From: Halobacteriales archaeon QH_8_64_26
Lineage (GTDB): Archaea > Halobacteriota > Halobacteria > Halobacteriales > Halococcaceae
Length of the DNA: 33,578 bases
Reading direction: 5' to 3'
Assembly (NCBI GenBank): GCA_003021725.1
Contig: PXRA01000081.1
Span: forward strand, 1-33,578
Of the stretch, positions 24,233-32,835 are shown one piece after another (the stretch's first letter is position 1; each line of letters starts with the position of its first letter). A model generated the notes under the pieces. The model saw only the letters and a program-made list of their open reading frames with translations. It did not search any database and was not told where the DNA came from. Both the position numbers and the translations under genes were made by a program.

Positions 24233-25605
24233 TCGAACTCGACGGATTGACCAAGCACTTCGGGACGACCCAGGGACTCGCTGATCGCCTGCTCGGCCGC
24301 GAACCCCAACCCGTACGAGCGGTCGACGGCGTCGACCTCCGGATCGAGCGGGGCGACGTCATGGGGATCGCGGGCGAGTCGGGCTGTGGGAAGACCACCC
24401 TCGGGAAGCTACTCGTCAAGCTCTACGAGCCGACCGCGGGGACGATTCGCTTCGACGGCGAGGACGTTACCGGACTGACGGGCGATCGGGAGCAGTCCTT
24501 CCGTGAGCGCGTCCAGATGATCTTCCAGGACCCCTTCGAGAGCCTCAACCCCCGGATGACCGTTCTCGACGCCGTCGTCGAACCCCTTCGAATTCATGGC
24601 ATCGGCGAGGGCTACGGCGGGCGTCGAGAGCGGGTCGCGGGCGTGCTCGAAGACGTCGGCCTCGCGCCCGCCGAGACCTACCTCGATTCCTTCCCGCAGG
24701 AACTTTCGGGCGGGGAGCGCCAGCGCGTCGCGATCGCGCGTGCGCTCGTGATGGACCCCGATTTCATCGTCTGTGACGAACCCGTCTCGATGCTCGACGT
24801 CTCGATCCGGGCCGGCGTCCTCAACCTGATGCGACGCCTCCAGGACGAGTACGGGCTCACCTACGTGTTCATCAGCCACGACCTCTCGCTGATACGGTAT
24901 ATGTGCGATCGGACGGCGATCATGTATCTGGGCGAGGTGATCGAAAAAGGGCCGACCGACGCGATCGTCACCGACCCGAAACACCCCTACACCGAGGCAC
25001 TGTTCGACGCGGTCCCCGACATCGACGCGAGTGCCGAACGCCGGCGGGCGAACGTCACCGGGGAGGTGCCGAGTCCCCGCGATCCGCCACGGGGCTGTCG
25101 GTTCCACCCCCGCTGTGCCTATGTCATCCCGCCGGCCGAGTGGCAGGGTAGCCAGGAGGCCTTCCGGCGTGGCTTTCAGTTCAAGCTCCAAGTCAGAAAT
25201 CGCGCTATCAGTACCGAGGGGATCGACGCCGACGGGGACTCGGCGGTCGGAGGGCGGGCAAGCGACCCGACCGAGGCGCTGCTCGCCCGCGAACTCGTGC
25301 TCGATCTCCCCGAGGAACACCGGATCGACGCCGAGGGCGGGGCGATGGCGGGCGTCGGGATCGACCCCTCGACGCTCGATCTGTCCGGCGACGCCGAACG
25401 CGCGCTCCGGGCGGCCGCGGACGCCGTTCTGGACGAGGACTACGAGCGCGCCGAGGCGGAACTGAATGAGCACTTCGATTCGATCTGTGACCGGGACCAC
25501 CCCGATCTCCGACCGGCGGCGGACGGGGAGGGAACGGAAGTCGCGGCCTGTCACCTCTACGGCCGCTCGGCGAGAGAGGCCCCTGCACCGAACCCGACCG
25601 ACTGA
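24205..25605 (+). CDS. Peptide-type ABC transporter ATPase (DppF/OppF-like) with enlarged C-terminal domain
   Basis: A 466-residue ATPase, long for the family (usually about 320-350). Walker A is GESGCGKTT (about 57-65), the Q-loop sequence is [14 protein letters not shown], the signature is [16 protein letters not shown], Walker B is [14 protein letters not shown], and the switch is in FISHDLSL. The C-terminal cysteines are Cys298, Cys304, Cys428 and Cys449. In ordinary relatives the second and third lie only a few residues apart, whereas here about 120 residues intervene (305-425). They are acidic and mostly helical ([22 protein letters not shown]). The cysteine set can still come together if the insert loops out. 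It is the last gene of the operon. Confidence 0.92.
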   Translation: MDSDGTQPLVELDGLTKHFGTTQGLADRLLGREPQPVRAVDGVDLRIERGDVMGIAGESGCGKTTLGKLLVKLYEPTAGTIRFDGEDVTGLTGDREQSFRERVQMIFQDPFESLNPRMTVLDAVVEPLRIHGIGEGYGGRRERVAGVLEDVGLAPAETYLDSFPQELSGGERQRVAIARALVMDPDFIVCDEPVSMLDVSIRAGVLNLMRRLQDEYGLTYVFISHDLSLIRYMCDRTAIMYLGEVIEKGPTDAIVTDPKHPYTEALFDAVPDIDASAERRRANVTGEVPSPRDPPRGCRFHPRCAYVIPPAEWQGSQEAFRRGFQFKLQVRNRAISTEGIDADGDSAVGGRASDPTEALLARELVLDLPEEHRIDAEGGAMAGVGIDPSTLDLSGDAERALRAAADAVLDEDYERAEAELNEHFDSICDRDHPDLRPAADGEGTEVAACHLYGRSAREAPAPNPTD

Positions 25606-25703
25606 CCGGCACATGTTATCTCTCCCAACTCCTACACCGGAAACCGATCGGCGAGGAACGTTCGAGTTCCCCGTCGGCGGACCGACATCGCCGTTCCGGA
25701 TCG

Positions 25704-26198
25704 ATGAGTAGCGAGACGCCGACGGGCCGGCAGCTAGTGCTCGGGGCCTTGCTCGTCGCGTTGCTCGTCGCCGGCGCGCTCGCCGCGCCGACGTTCGCCG
25801 CTCGCCAGACCGTCCTCGGCGTCGATCGGGTCGCGGTCGCCGACGCGACGACCGAGGTGACGCGGCAGAACGGGACCGCCGGGCTGGCCGTGGAACTCAC
25901 CGTCGCGAACCCGACGCCACACGCCCTCACGCTCGTCTACGGGCAGTTGGTCGCGACCGACGACCGCGGGCGGCTCACCCGTCTCACGACCACGCCGTTC
26001 GATCGCGCTACCCCCGTTCCGGCCGGCGGCGAGGCGAGCGTCGAGACCTTCCTCCCGGTCGGCGCTGGCGATCTCGGGGCAGTGCGGGCGGCACTCGATG
26101 CCGGGCGACTCACGATCGGTGGGTACATGCGGGCCACGGTCGTCCGGGAGCCGATCGACGTCGAGGTGAGTGCACCGATGGAGAGGGCAGGTGGATGA
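25704..26198 (+). CDS. Membrane-anchored extracytoplasmic protein, unknown
   Basis: A 164-residue protein with one N-terminal hydrophobic segment (about 11-32, LVLGALLVALLVAGALAAP) and a beta-rich extracellular body. The body includes LAVELTVANPTPHALTLVYGQ (about 61-81) and ends VEVSAPM. The alternating pattern with TVANPTPHALTL resembles a LEA14/immunoglobulin-like fold, but that is a guess. It has a four-base ATGA overlap with the next gene (26195-26198), so the two are probably co-translated. It lies 98 nt after the transporter operon and could be a passenger transcript. Confidence 0.65.
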   Translation: MSSETPTGRQLVLGALLVALLVAGALAAPTFAARQTVLGVDRVAVADATTEVTRQNGTAGLAVELTVANPTPHALTLVYGQLVATDDRGRLTRLTTTPFDRATPVPAGGEASVETFLPVGAGDLGAVRAALDAGRLTIGGYMRATVVREPIDVEVSAPMERAGG

Positions 26199-26629
26199 GC
26201 GCCCCCACAACCCGGCCCCAGTGGGGTGGTCGCGTTCGCGCCCTTTCGAGAGCGGTTTCGGTCGGACTCCCGAGCGGCGTGCTCGCCGGGCTCGGTGCCT
26301 TTCTCCTCTCACAGCCGAGCCTCACGCCGGTAGCCGGCACCACACTCCCACTCGTGCTCGTCGCGCTCGGCGGGGGATTCGTGCCGCTGTTGACCGATCG
26401 CCTCCGGCGCAGCGTCGCTGCGATGCTCTGTGCGTACGCCACCGGCATCGCGGTCCATCTCGGCGCGTACGTCGCTCCGCTGTGGGTGCTTTCCTACCCT
26501 CCCTCCGCCCGCGATCTGCTCCTACTGCGCTTCCTCGGGGAGGCACCGACCGTCGTGTTCCAGTACACGCTCGCTTTCTTCGCCGCGTATCTCCTCGTGG
26601 TCACTATCTCGGGCTACCTCAGCGCTTGA
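26195..26629 (+). CDS. Four-helix membrane protein, unknown
   Basis: A 144-residue protein with about four hydrophobic segments (about 20-40, 48-66, 72-98 and 118-142) and a short charged N-terminus (MSAPTTRPQWGGRVRAL). I do not recognise a family. It overlaps the preceding gene by four bases (ATGA), a strong sign of coupling to the membrane-anchored protein before it. The coupling suggests that the two proteins work together at the membrane. Confidence 0.65.
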   Translation: MSAPTTRPQWGGRVRALSRAVSVGLPSGVLAGLGAFLLSQPSLTPVAGTTLPLVLVALGGGFVPLLTDRLRRSVAAMLCAYATGIAVHLGAYVAPLWVLSYPPSARDLLLLRFLGEAPTVVFQYTLAFFAAYLLVVTISGYLSA

Positions 26630-26744
26630 GAGAATCGATCGGTACGGGAAGGATGTCGGAACACTGAAACGACGAGACGGCGAGACCCCGAGACGTCGAG
26701 AAGCCGACCCCACAGGTTTTGTCGCTCCCCTCTCGAAGGTAGCT

Positions 26745-26999
26745 GTGGCGAAAGACACCCCCAGCCGGGACCGATCACTCCGCGAGCGCGGGACCTACGC
26801 CCGGCACGCCGATCGGCCGACGATCGCCAGCTACCTCTCCTCGCTGCTGTTCTTACTCGCCGTCCCGGCCGCGGTCGGGCTCGCCTACGGGGGCTTCTGG
26901 CTGGGCTGGTACGGCTATTCGATCGTCGTGCCCGCCTTCGCCGCGGTGATGCTCGGAGTTATCGCGCTCGCGTTCGCCGCGATGGGCGTCTTCGGGTAG
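26745..26999 (+). CDS. Small two-helix membrane protein, unknown
   Basis: An 84-residue protein read from a GTG at 26745 (MAKDTPSRDRSLRERG). A charged N-terminal third precedes two hydrophobic helices, LLFLLAVPAAVGLAYGGFWL (about 34-53) and VPAFAAVMLGVIALAFAAMG (about 62-81). The frame is open upstream to 26430 but is arginine- and serine-rich there, so the GTG is preferred. No known family or partner can be named. Confidence 0.55.
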   Translation: MAKDTPSRDRSLRERGTYARHADRPTIASYLSSLLFLLAVPAAVGLAYGGFWLGWYGYSIVVPAFAAVMLGVIALAFAAMGVFG

Positions 27000-27132
27000 G
27001 GTCTCGTGGGCGACTGTTCGGATCACCCCTCGCCGGTAGCCGTCGCTGCCGCGTGCAGGTGGGTATGTCGGATAGGTCCACGAAACGGGGACCCGATTCA
27101 TGTGTTCAGGGGGTGTACCGGACAATAGCCAC

Positions 27133-28224
27133 ATGCGACAAGCGACGCTCGCTTGCATGATCGTCGTCGGTGCGGTCGTGCTCTCGGGCTGTAGTGCGTT
27201 CGGTGGTTCGTCCCCGGAGACACGGACCGTCACGCCGGCACCGGTGCCGACGACCGAATCCACACCGACGCCGGTGCCACGGCTCGCGCCGGGGACCACT
27301 ACCAGGGGCGTCGCGAACGCAAGCGCGCTCGCGGCCGCTCACGACGCCGTGCTCCGGAACGCCTCGTTCACGAGACGGTCGAACCTGACGATCACCTACC
27401 GGAACGGCACGGTCCGCGAGCGACGCCGAGCGGTGACTCGACTCGGGGCGGGCCACGAGCGTCTGTTCAGCGTCGCCAGCGGGACGAACGTCCCCGCGTT
27501 CGTCGCCGGTAGTCCGTCCGTCTCCGTTCTCGGGGTGAAGCGAAACGAGGTGTACTCGAACGGTACCCGAGCGTTGAGCGCGGTGACGTACGCGAACGGG
27601 ACGACGGCGTACTCCGAGGTAGCGACGGAGCTAATACACGAGTCCTTCACCGACACCGACCGAGCGTACCTCACCCGGGCGCTTGGCAGAACCGAAACCC
27701 GAGTCGTCGGACCGATATCGCGAAACGACACGACGCTCTACCGCGTCGTCGCCACTGAGGCGGCGCTGAGCGCCGTTCGTCCCCCTCCGACGTACGGTTC
27801 GATCCGGAACGTCCGCTTCCGGGCGCTCGTCGATTCACGCGGCGTCCTCCGCGAGCGCCGAGTGACCTACACCGCAACGACGGCGAACGGAACGACGGGG
27901 AGCGTTACGCGTTCGATCCAGTACCGACAGATTGGGGCAACGACCGTCGGGAGACCGGTCTGGTACGAAGCGGCGATCGAGAACACCACGAACGCTACGA
28001 ACACCAGGGATGCCACTGACGCCACAACCCGACTACCATGGATACGACGGCTTCTCCTGATCCACCGACCATCCAGCAAACGGGTCGGAACGGAGCGAAC
28101 GTCGGTCAGAACGATCCGTCGTACAACAGGAGATAGAAGATCACGCCCATTGCCGCCGCCAGAAGGGCGAACTCCAGTCGGCCAACGCCGTTCGCCCCGC
28201 CGCTATCGAAGACCAAGTAGCTAA
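27133..28224 (+). CDS. Secreted lipoprotein, possibly frame-shifted at the 3' end
   Basis: A 363-codon frame. A lipoprotein signal (MRQATLACMI then VVGAVVLSGC, lipobox Cys20) leads into a Thr/Pro-rich linker (about 24-55). The extracytoplasmic body (about 60-285) has strand-rich repeats such as NLTITYRNGTVRERRR and TYANGTTAYSEV, with many N-x-S/T glycosylation sites. This organisation is common among haloarchaeal lipoproteins of unknown role. The last 70 residues change character to Arg-rich and basic and overlap the antisense membrane-protein gene by 119 nt. A +2 frame near 28038 continues with more ordinary residues (MDTTASPDPPTIQQTG) to a TAG at 28134. A real or sequencing frameshift near 28000-28040 is therefore likely. 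Confidence 0.7.
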   Translation: MRQATLACMIVVGAVVLSGCSAFGGSSPETRTVTPAPVPTTESTPTPVPRLAPGTTTRGVANASALAAAHDAVLRNASFTRRSNLTITYRNGTVRERRRAVTRLGAGHERLFSVASGTNVPAFVAGSPSVSVLGVKRNEVYSNGTRALSAVTYANGTTAYSEVATELIHESFTDTDRAYLTRALGRTETRVVGPISRNDTTLYRVVATEAALSAVRPPPTYGSIRNVRFRALVDSRGVLRERRVTYTATTANGTTGSVTRSIQYRQIGATTVGRPVWYEAAIENTTNATNTRDATDATTRLPWIRRLLLIHRPSSKRVGTERTSVRTIRRTTGDRRSRPLPPPEGRTPVGQRRSPRRYRRPSS

Positions 28225-28348
28225 GCAGGCTCGCGATCCCGAGTGCGTACGCCGCCCCAAGCAAGAGCAGGGTGCGGTTGACCCCGCTTTCGAACACGCG
28301 GTAGACGCGCTCGTCCGAGTCGTCGGCTCCGATCACGGTCAGTACCAC
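28106..28348 (-). CDS. Two-helix membrane protein, unknown
   Basis: An 80-residue protein starting with GTG (MVLTVIGADDSDERVYR). A hydrophilic N-terminus is followed by two helices, LLLLGAAYALGIASLLSYLVF (about 27-47) and EFALLAAAMGVIFYLLLY (about 59-76). It overlaps the stop of the upstream gene (28339-28932) by 10 nt, so the two are likely coupled. Its 3' end overlaps the extended reading frame of the plus-strand lipoprotein. Confidence 0.65.
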   Translation of the reverse strand: MVLTVIGADDSDERVYRVFESGVNRTLLLLGAAYALGIASLLSYLVFDSGGANGVGRLEFALLAAAMGVIFYLLLYDGSF

Positions 28349-28932
28349 CTATCGGCGAAGACACACTGTACCGAGTCGGTGACGATATAATAAACGAGCG
28401 CGAGCGAGGCCAGCGCCCGGTCGTGGTCGAACGTCCCTGATTCACGGGGCTCCGGCTCGTGACCGTCCGCTTCGAGGCTATTCCCTCCCTCGCTTGCCGT
28501 TTCCTCGCACCACTCGGCGAGGCTCACCCCGAGACCGACGTGCCAGTCGTGCACGGTGATCAACCATTGGTCGTCGGGCTCGGCTTCGGGATCGCTCGCG
28601 CCCTTCTTGACGGTAAAGAGGTACCTAAACGTCGTGTCCTCCCGGTGGCTGATATCAGCCCCGGCTCGGTACTCGGGGAACTGGGGCGTCCCGAAGAGCT
28701 GGACGAGACGATAGAGAACCGTCCCGATGTCGTCGTGACCGGGTTCGAAGGGCTCGGGATCCAACTCGGCATAGACGTCGAGGTCGTCGGCTTCGAGCAC
28801 GTTGTACTCGATCAACTTCTCGCCGGCCGCCCGTCGCTCCTCGATAGTGCTTGTGGGGACCGGCTCGACGAGAAAGTGGCCGAGGTCCTCCCGGTTCGGC
28901 GCTTCGGGATGGGTCCTGATGTCGACCGGCAT
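28339..28932 (-). CDS. Hypothetical soluble protein, haloarchaeal
   Basis: A 197-residue protein without a signal peptide or membrane segment. It opens MPVDIRTHPEAPNREDLGHF. It is rich in Asp, Glu and Trp, with a conserved-looking WLITVHDWHVGLGVSLAEWCEE (about 121-142), a GTPQFPEYRAG turn, and a C-terminus ending CVFADRWY. No catalytic motif can be assigned. It is the middle gene of three tightly packed genes (1-nt gap from the upstream gene's stop and 10-nt overlap downstream), all flanked by membrane proteins. That suggests a membrane-associated complex, but the function is unknown. Confidence 0.7.
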   Translation of the reverse strand: MPVDIRTHPEAPNREDLGHFLVEPVPTSTIEERRAAGEKLIEYNVLEADDLDVYAELDPEPFEPGHDDIGTVLYRLVQLFGTPQFPEYRAGADISHREDTTFRYLFTVKKGASDPEAEPDDQWLITVHDWHVGLGVSLAEWCEETASEGGNSLEADGHEPEPRESGTFDHDRALASLALVYYIVTDSVQCVFADRWY

Positions 28933-28933
28933 C

Positions 28934-29176
28934 TCAATACGCGAACCGCATGAACCCGCGCCAGCCGGCGTAAGCGAAGACGATCGCGACGAACCCGCTG
29001 GCGACGATGATCAGCGATTGGGTGTTCGATATGGTTATCGAATTGAGATCGAAGTACATCGTTACACCCAGAACCACGAGCACGTATCCGAAAACGGCAC
29101 CGAGGATGCCGACGATCAACGACACGACTCCCAGCGGCCCCTCGATAGCGCCCGGGAGACGCTGACTCGTACTCAT
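28934..29176 (-). CDS. Small two-helix membrane protein, unknown
   Basis: An 80-residue protein starting MSTSQRLPGAIEGPLGVV. Hydrophobic segments lie at about 14-40 (VVSLIVGILGAVFGYVLVVLG) and about 54-72 (SLIIVASGFVAIVFAYAGW). Its TGA lies one base from the next gene's ATG, which points to one transcript with the two genes downstream. No family is recognised. Confidence 0.65.
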   Translation of the reverse strand: MSTSQRLPGAIEGPLGVVSLIVGILGAVFGYVLVVLGVTMYFDLNSITISNTQSLIIVASGFVAIVFAYAGWRGFMRFAY

Positions 29177-29238
29177 GCCCGGAGGTATCGCCCTTCGTCA
29201 CTAAAACCTGCCGCAGCCCCGACCGGTCGGCGTCGGTG

Positions 29239-29724
29239 TCAGTTCCCGCCCTGTGGTCCTCTTCGGCCGGCGGAGCTGTTGCCGGCGTCCTCGCCGGTGC
29301 TGGCGCTCCCGTTCGTGTCGCCGTCCCCACTGGTATCGCTGGGACTACCCGCGACGCCGCTCTCGGCGTCGTCGGCTTCCGGGCTGGCCGCGTCCCGCCG
29401 CCGATCGTTCGTCGGTTCTTCTCCCCCGAGCGGCGAGAGTTCGGGATCGAAATCGCAGTCCTCGGCTTCCGGTTCGGGGGCCTTCGAGGCGGACTCGCCC
29501 TCGGTGCTCTCGCTCGGGAGGTACTCCGGCGGGGTTCGGACCCGAGCGCCGAGCCAGATCAGGGCTGTCCCGAGGAGGAGCCGAAGTACTGCCGCCGGGG
29601 CGGTGACCGGATACTGGCTCGTAACGATCGCGCCGTTGATAGCGTCGCCGACGAGCAACGCGCCGAGAACGAGCGTCAGCGAACTCAGCCACGACAGCGT
29701 ACTCGAAGCGGCCACGAGCGCCAT
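29239..29724 (-). CDS. Membrane protein with long acidic disordered tail, unknown
   Basis: A 161-residue protein. Two hydrophobic segments (about 12-33, LSSLTLVLGALLVGDAING, and about 42-60) are followed by about 95 residues of low-complexity, mostly acidic sequence (EDCDFDPELSPLGGEEP, then Ser/Gly/Asp/Asn repeats). This tail would be intrinsically disordered. It sits 62 bp upstream of the three-gene group on the same strand and might share its transcript. No family is recognised. Confidence 0.6.
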   Translation of the reverse strand: MALVAASSTLSWLSSLTLVLGALLVGDAINGAIVTSQYPVTAPAAVLRLLLGTALIWLGARVRTPPEYLPSESTEGESASKAPEPEAEDCDFDPELSPLGGEEPTNDRRRDAASPEADDAESGVAGSPSDTSGDGDTNGSASTGEDAGNSSAGRRGPQGGN

Positions 29725-29797
29725 TGAACGTCGAGCCTAAAAACCCCCGCGTCCTCGCCGGGCCGCGTTTCTCCGACGCCGCCGACGGACTCGGGTC

Positions 29798-30364
29798 TCA
29801 CCCGCTGCCCTCCTCGTTGACGATGAGTACCTCGCCGCCTTCGACGTCGACATCGATGAGCGTCTTTGCCTCGTAGTCGGTCTCGGCTAGCCGGTTCTCG
29901 CCGCCGATTTTCCCGATCACGGCGACCACATCCACTATTTCCGCGCCGATCTCCTCGAGCGCACCGGTGATCCCCCGCAAGGTGCCACCAGTGCTCAGAA
30001 CGTCGTCGAGCAGTAGTACCCGATCGCCACCGCTCACGTCGTTGATGTACATCTCCGCTTTGGAGTAGCCAGTGACCTGTGAGAGCGGGACTTCCCCCTC
30101 CAGCCCGTAGCTGCGTTTCCTGACGACGACGAGTGGAATGTCGGTCATCAGCGAGACCGCCGTCGAGAGGTGAATGCCCATCGCCGCGGGCGTGACGATC
30201 TTGTCGACGTCGAGGTCGGCTTTCCTGATGATCCCGATCACGATCTCGCGCAACAGGGAGGGTTCGAGCATCGGCACGCCGTCGCTGATCGGGTGGACGA
30301 AGTACTCGTAGTCGTTCTTCTCGATGACGGGGGCCGAAAGCAGCGAGTGGCGGAGCTGATCCAT
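29798..30364 (-). CDS. hpt: Hypoxanthine/guanine phosphoribosyltransferase
   Basis: A 188-residue type I phosphoribosyltransferase of the archaeal Hpt type. It makes IMP or GMP from hypoxanthine or guanine and PRPP in purine salvage. The PRPP-binding signature [13 protein letters not shown] lies at residues 116-128. The region [12 protein letters not shown] (about 81-92) contains the conserved loop, and [17 protein letters not shown] (about 34-50) is family-like. Length and N-terminus match when starting at ATG 30364, and a TATA-like box lies about 26 nt upstream. The enzyme is cytoplasmic. It is a single gene, divergent from the DUF4397-type surface protein. Confidence 0.9.
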   Translation of the reverse strand: MDQLRHSLLSAPVIEKNDYEYFVHPISDGVPMLEPSLLREIVIGIIRKADLDVDKIVTPAAMGIHLSTAVSLMTDIPLVVVRKRSYGLEGEVPLSQVTGYSKAEMYINDVSGGDRVLLLDDVLSTGGTLRGITGALEEIGAEIVDVVAVIGKIGGENRLAETDYEAKTLIDVDVEGGEVLIVNEEGSG

Positions 30365-30384
30365 GCTGCGGGTACCGAGAGCGG

Positions 30385-30394
30385 AGAATAAAAG
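30385..30394 (-). promoter_or_regulatory. TATA-like box for hpt
   Basis: On the minus strand the box reads CTTTTATTCT, centred about 26 nt upstream of the ATG at 30364. This indicates a leaderless transcript and confirms the start. Confidence 0.5.
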
Positions 30395-30529
30395 CTGGCG
30401 ATCCGACCGGGTGAATCCTCTCCCCGCTTCGGGAACAGCGACCGGCGCGCCGGTCGTTCGATCGCTCCGAGCCGATCGACGTTTGGTCGAATCCGGGATT
30501 TGTTGGCGCAATAGTAACTCGCAAGTAAA

Positions 30530-30545
30530 TTATAAATGTTTATAA
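30530..30545 (+). promoter_or_regulatory. Double TATA-like box for the DUF4397 gene
   Basis: Two adjoining AT-rich boxes (TTATAAAT and GTTTATAA) lie 32-47 nt before the ATG at 30577. This is further than the leaderless distance, so a short leader of about 10 nt is expected. Confidence 0.5.
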
Positions 30546-30576
30546 GCCCTCAGGCCAACCTACCGGTGGCAGAGCT

Positions 30577-32835
30577 ATGACAGAAGAGGCTTCAATATCG
30601 AATGGAAGACGATCCACGCTACGGCGAGCGATATCGGTCTGTCTCGTCGTCGCGATGGTAGGTCTCGCTGCTGGTGCCGGGGCAGTAATGGGCGCTCCAG
30701 CCTCTACAGCGGCGTCGGCGACGGATGCGGGCGCGAGCACCGTCGCCGGACCGATCGCACAGCAGAACAATACGACGAACATGTCGAACGGTAGTAGCAT
30801 GGCCGGTGCCTCACAGATGGGCAACGGCTCGGCGATGGCTAATGGTTCCCGGATGGCCTACGTCCGGGTCGGCCACTTCTCGGCGGACGCCCCCGAGGTC
30901 GACGTCTTCGTTGACGGTGAGGCGGCCTTCACCGGCATCGAGTACGGCGACGTCACCGACTACGAGGCCCTCCCGGCCGGCGAGCACCAGGTGCGGATCT
31001 CCGCTGCCGAGGACGCGGATACCGTCGTGTTCAACGACACCGTCACGGTGAACGCGAACCAGGCCTACACGATCGATGCGACGGGCCTGCTCGAGACGGG
31101 TAACGGCGAGTACGGCTTCGTCGCCTCGAACGGCAGTGCCGACGGTCCCTACCTCGCCAACGGCGGACCGCTCGTCGAGACGGCCCAGGTAACCGTCGGC
31201 GAGAGCAACGAGACCGCCGCCGTCGAGTTCAACAACCAGACGACCGAGGGCGAGACCGTCACGGTCGATTCGGTGACCGTTCCCGAGGGCGGGTTCGTCG
31301 CGATCCACAACCTGAGCCTCCAGGACGGCAACACGCTCGGCAGCGTCATCGGGGTCTCGGAGTACCTCGAAGCCGGCACCCACGAGGACGTCGAGATCAC
31401 CCTCTTCGAGGGCGTCGAGGGCACGGAGTTCAGTCAGTCCGACCTCAAGAACAACGCTGACATCCCGCTGATCGCGATGCCCCACTCCGACACGGACGGC
31501 GACGAGGAGTACGGCTTCGTCGCCTCGAACGGTAGTGAGGACGGTCCCTACACCGCCGGTGGCGGGGCGCTCGTCGATCAGGCACTAATGGACGTCGGCG
31601 GGGACGCTACCGAGACCGCCGCGGTCGACTTCGATACTCAGAGCACCGACGGTGAGACCGTCACGGTCGATTCGGTGACGGTTCCCGAGGGCGGGTTCGT
31701 CGCGATCCACAACGAGAGCGGTGCCGTTGTCGGCGTCTCGGAATCCCTTGAGGCCGGCACCACTGAGAACGTCGAAGTGCCCTTGTTCGAAGGCGTCGAG
31801 GGCACGGAGTTCAACCAGTCCGAACTCGAAAACGACAGCGCGCTGACCGCGATGCCCCACTACGACCGGAACGGATCGCTCGGCTTCGCGCCGCTGATCC
31901 TCCAGGATCAGACCCAGCCGCCGGCGAACGCTGCCGCAGTGCGACTCGCCCACGCCGTTCCGGGTGCCGGCCCGGTTGACGTGACGGTCGGCGAGGGCAA
32001 CAACAGTACCGTGCTGTTCGACAACGCGACCTTCCGGAACGCGACGCAGTACACCCAGGTTCCGGGCGGCGAGTACACCCTCGACGTCCGGGCGGCGACC
32101 GCGAACAACACCGGTGACGTGATCGAGAGCTTCGGGGTCGACGTTAGCAACGGTACGTCCTACACTGCCACCGCCTACGGCGAGAGCGCTGAGTCGATCT
32201 CCCTACAGACGGAAGTCGATGGGGAGATCGCGAACGTTCGGGTCGCGCATCTCTCGCCCGACGCCCCGGCGGTCGACGTCTACGTCGGCGGCGAGCCGTT
32301 CGTCACGGACGTCTCCTCGGGGACGATCACCGACTACGAGGACACCACGCCGGCCGAACAGCAGGTCACGGTCACCGTTGCTGACAACGAGAGTGCCGTG
32401 TTGTTCAACCAGACGCTGCCCCTGCAGGCATCGGATTACACGATCGTCGCGACCGGCGAGGTGACGCCGGGCGCGAGAACCGCCTTCACGCCGATCGTGC
32501 TCCAGGACGACGGGACGACTCCTGACGAGAACACCTCCGCGGTGCAACTCGTCCACACCGCACCCGGTGTGAGTACGGTCGACGTCACGATCGAACAGAA
32601 CAACAGCACAACGGTGCTGTACGACAACGTCTCGTTCGCCAACGCCTCGCAGTACGTCCAAGTGCCGGCTGGCGAGTACGATCTCCAGATCCGCGCGGCG
32701 ACTGCGGGTAACGACGGCGAGATCATCGAGACGGTCGGCGTCGAGGTCGAAGGCGGCGAGACCTACACGGCCTTCGCGACCGGGTATGTGACACCCGACG
32801 GCACCTTCGAGTTCCTCCTCGAAGAGGACGACTAA
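30577..32835 (+). CDS. Secreted repeat protein with DUF4397 and DUF7282-like domains
   Basis: A 752-residue acidic surface protein. A signal peptide (about 10-45, RRAISVCLVVAMVGLAAGAG) is followed by a Met/Asn/Gly/Ser-rich linker (about 65-92). The modules run DUF4397 #1 (about 94-178, RVGHFSADAPEVDVFVDG), two tandem DUF7282-like repeats (about 195-328 and 331-435, each with VTVDSVTVPEGGFVAIHN), then DUF4397 #2 (about 448-548, RLAHAVPGAGPVDVTV), #3 (about 550-645, RVAHLSPDAPAVDVYVGG) and #4 (about 652-750). DUF4397 domains are beta-sandwich extracellular modules of unknown binding partner. Many N-x-S/T sites suggest N-glycosylation. There is no C-terminal anchor. It is probably a cell-surface or secreted adhesin-like protein. 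Its own promoter is divergent from hpt. Confidence 0.88.
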   Translation: MTEEASISNGRRSTLRRAISVCLVVAMVGLAAGAGAVMGAPASTAASATDAGASTVAGPIAQQNNTTNMSNGSSMAGASQMGNGSAMANGSRMAYVRVGHFSADAPEVDVFVDGEAAFTGIEYGDVTDYEALPAGEHQVRISAAEDADTVVFNDTVTVNANQAYTIDATGLLETGNGEYGFVASNGSADGPYLANGGPLVETAQVTVGESNETAAVEFNNQTTEGETVTVDSVTVPEGGFVAIHNLSLQDGNTLGSVIGVSEYLEAGTHEDVEITLFEGVEGTEFSQSDLKNNADIPLIAMPHSDTDGDEEYGFVASNGSEDGPYTAGGGALVDQALMDVGGDATETAAVDFDTQSTDGETVTVDSVTVPEGGFVAIHNESGAVVGVSESLEAGTTENVEVPLFEGVEGTEFNQSELENDSALTAMPHYDRNGSLGFAPLILQDQTQPPANAAAVRLAHAVPGAGPVDVTVGEGNNSTVLFDNATFRNATQYTQVPGGEYTLDVRAATANNTGDVIESFGVDVSNGTSYTATAYGESAESISLQTEVDGEIANVRVAHLSPDAPAVDVYVGGEPFVTDVSSGTITDYEDTTPAEQQVTVTVADNESAVLFNQTLPLQASDYTIVATGEVTPGARTAFTPIVLQDDGTTPDENTSAVQLVHTAPGVSTVDVTIEQNNSTTVLYDNVSFANASQYVQVPAGEYDLQIRAATAGNDGEIIETVGVEVEGGETYTAFATGYVTPDGTFEFLLEEDD
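31252..31713 (+). repeat. Near-identical 60-bp direct repeat inside the DUF7282-like pair
   Basis: Copies at 31252-31311 and 31654-31713 differ at one position and encode the shared core ETVTVDSVTVPEGGFVAIHN. A shorter matched block (YGFVASNGS..DGPY) is at 31111 and 31510. The 399-402 nt offset shows that a unit of about 133 codons was duplicated, and its core has stayed nearly identical at the DNA level. Confidence 0.8.

Noticed and set aside
24409-25614. 401-codon minus-strand open frame opposite the dppF-like gene
   Set aside because: It mirrors the third-position bias of the dppF-like gene, has no recognisable motif, and the sense gene is clearly real.
31252-31713. Repeats considered as CRISPR or mobile-element repeats
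   Set aside because: They encode the same protein core in frame and have only two copies, so they are intragenic domain repeats.
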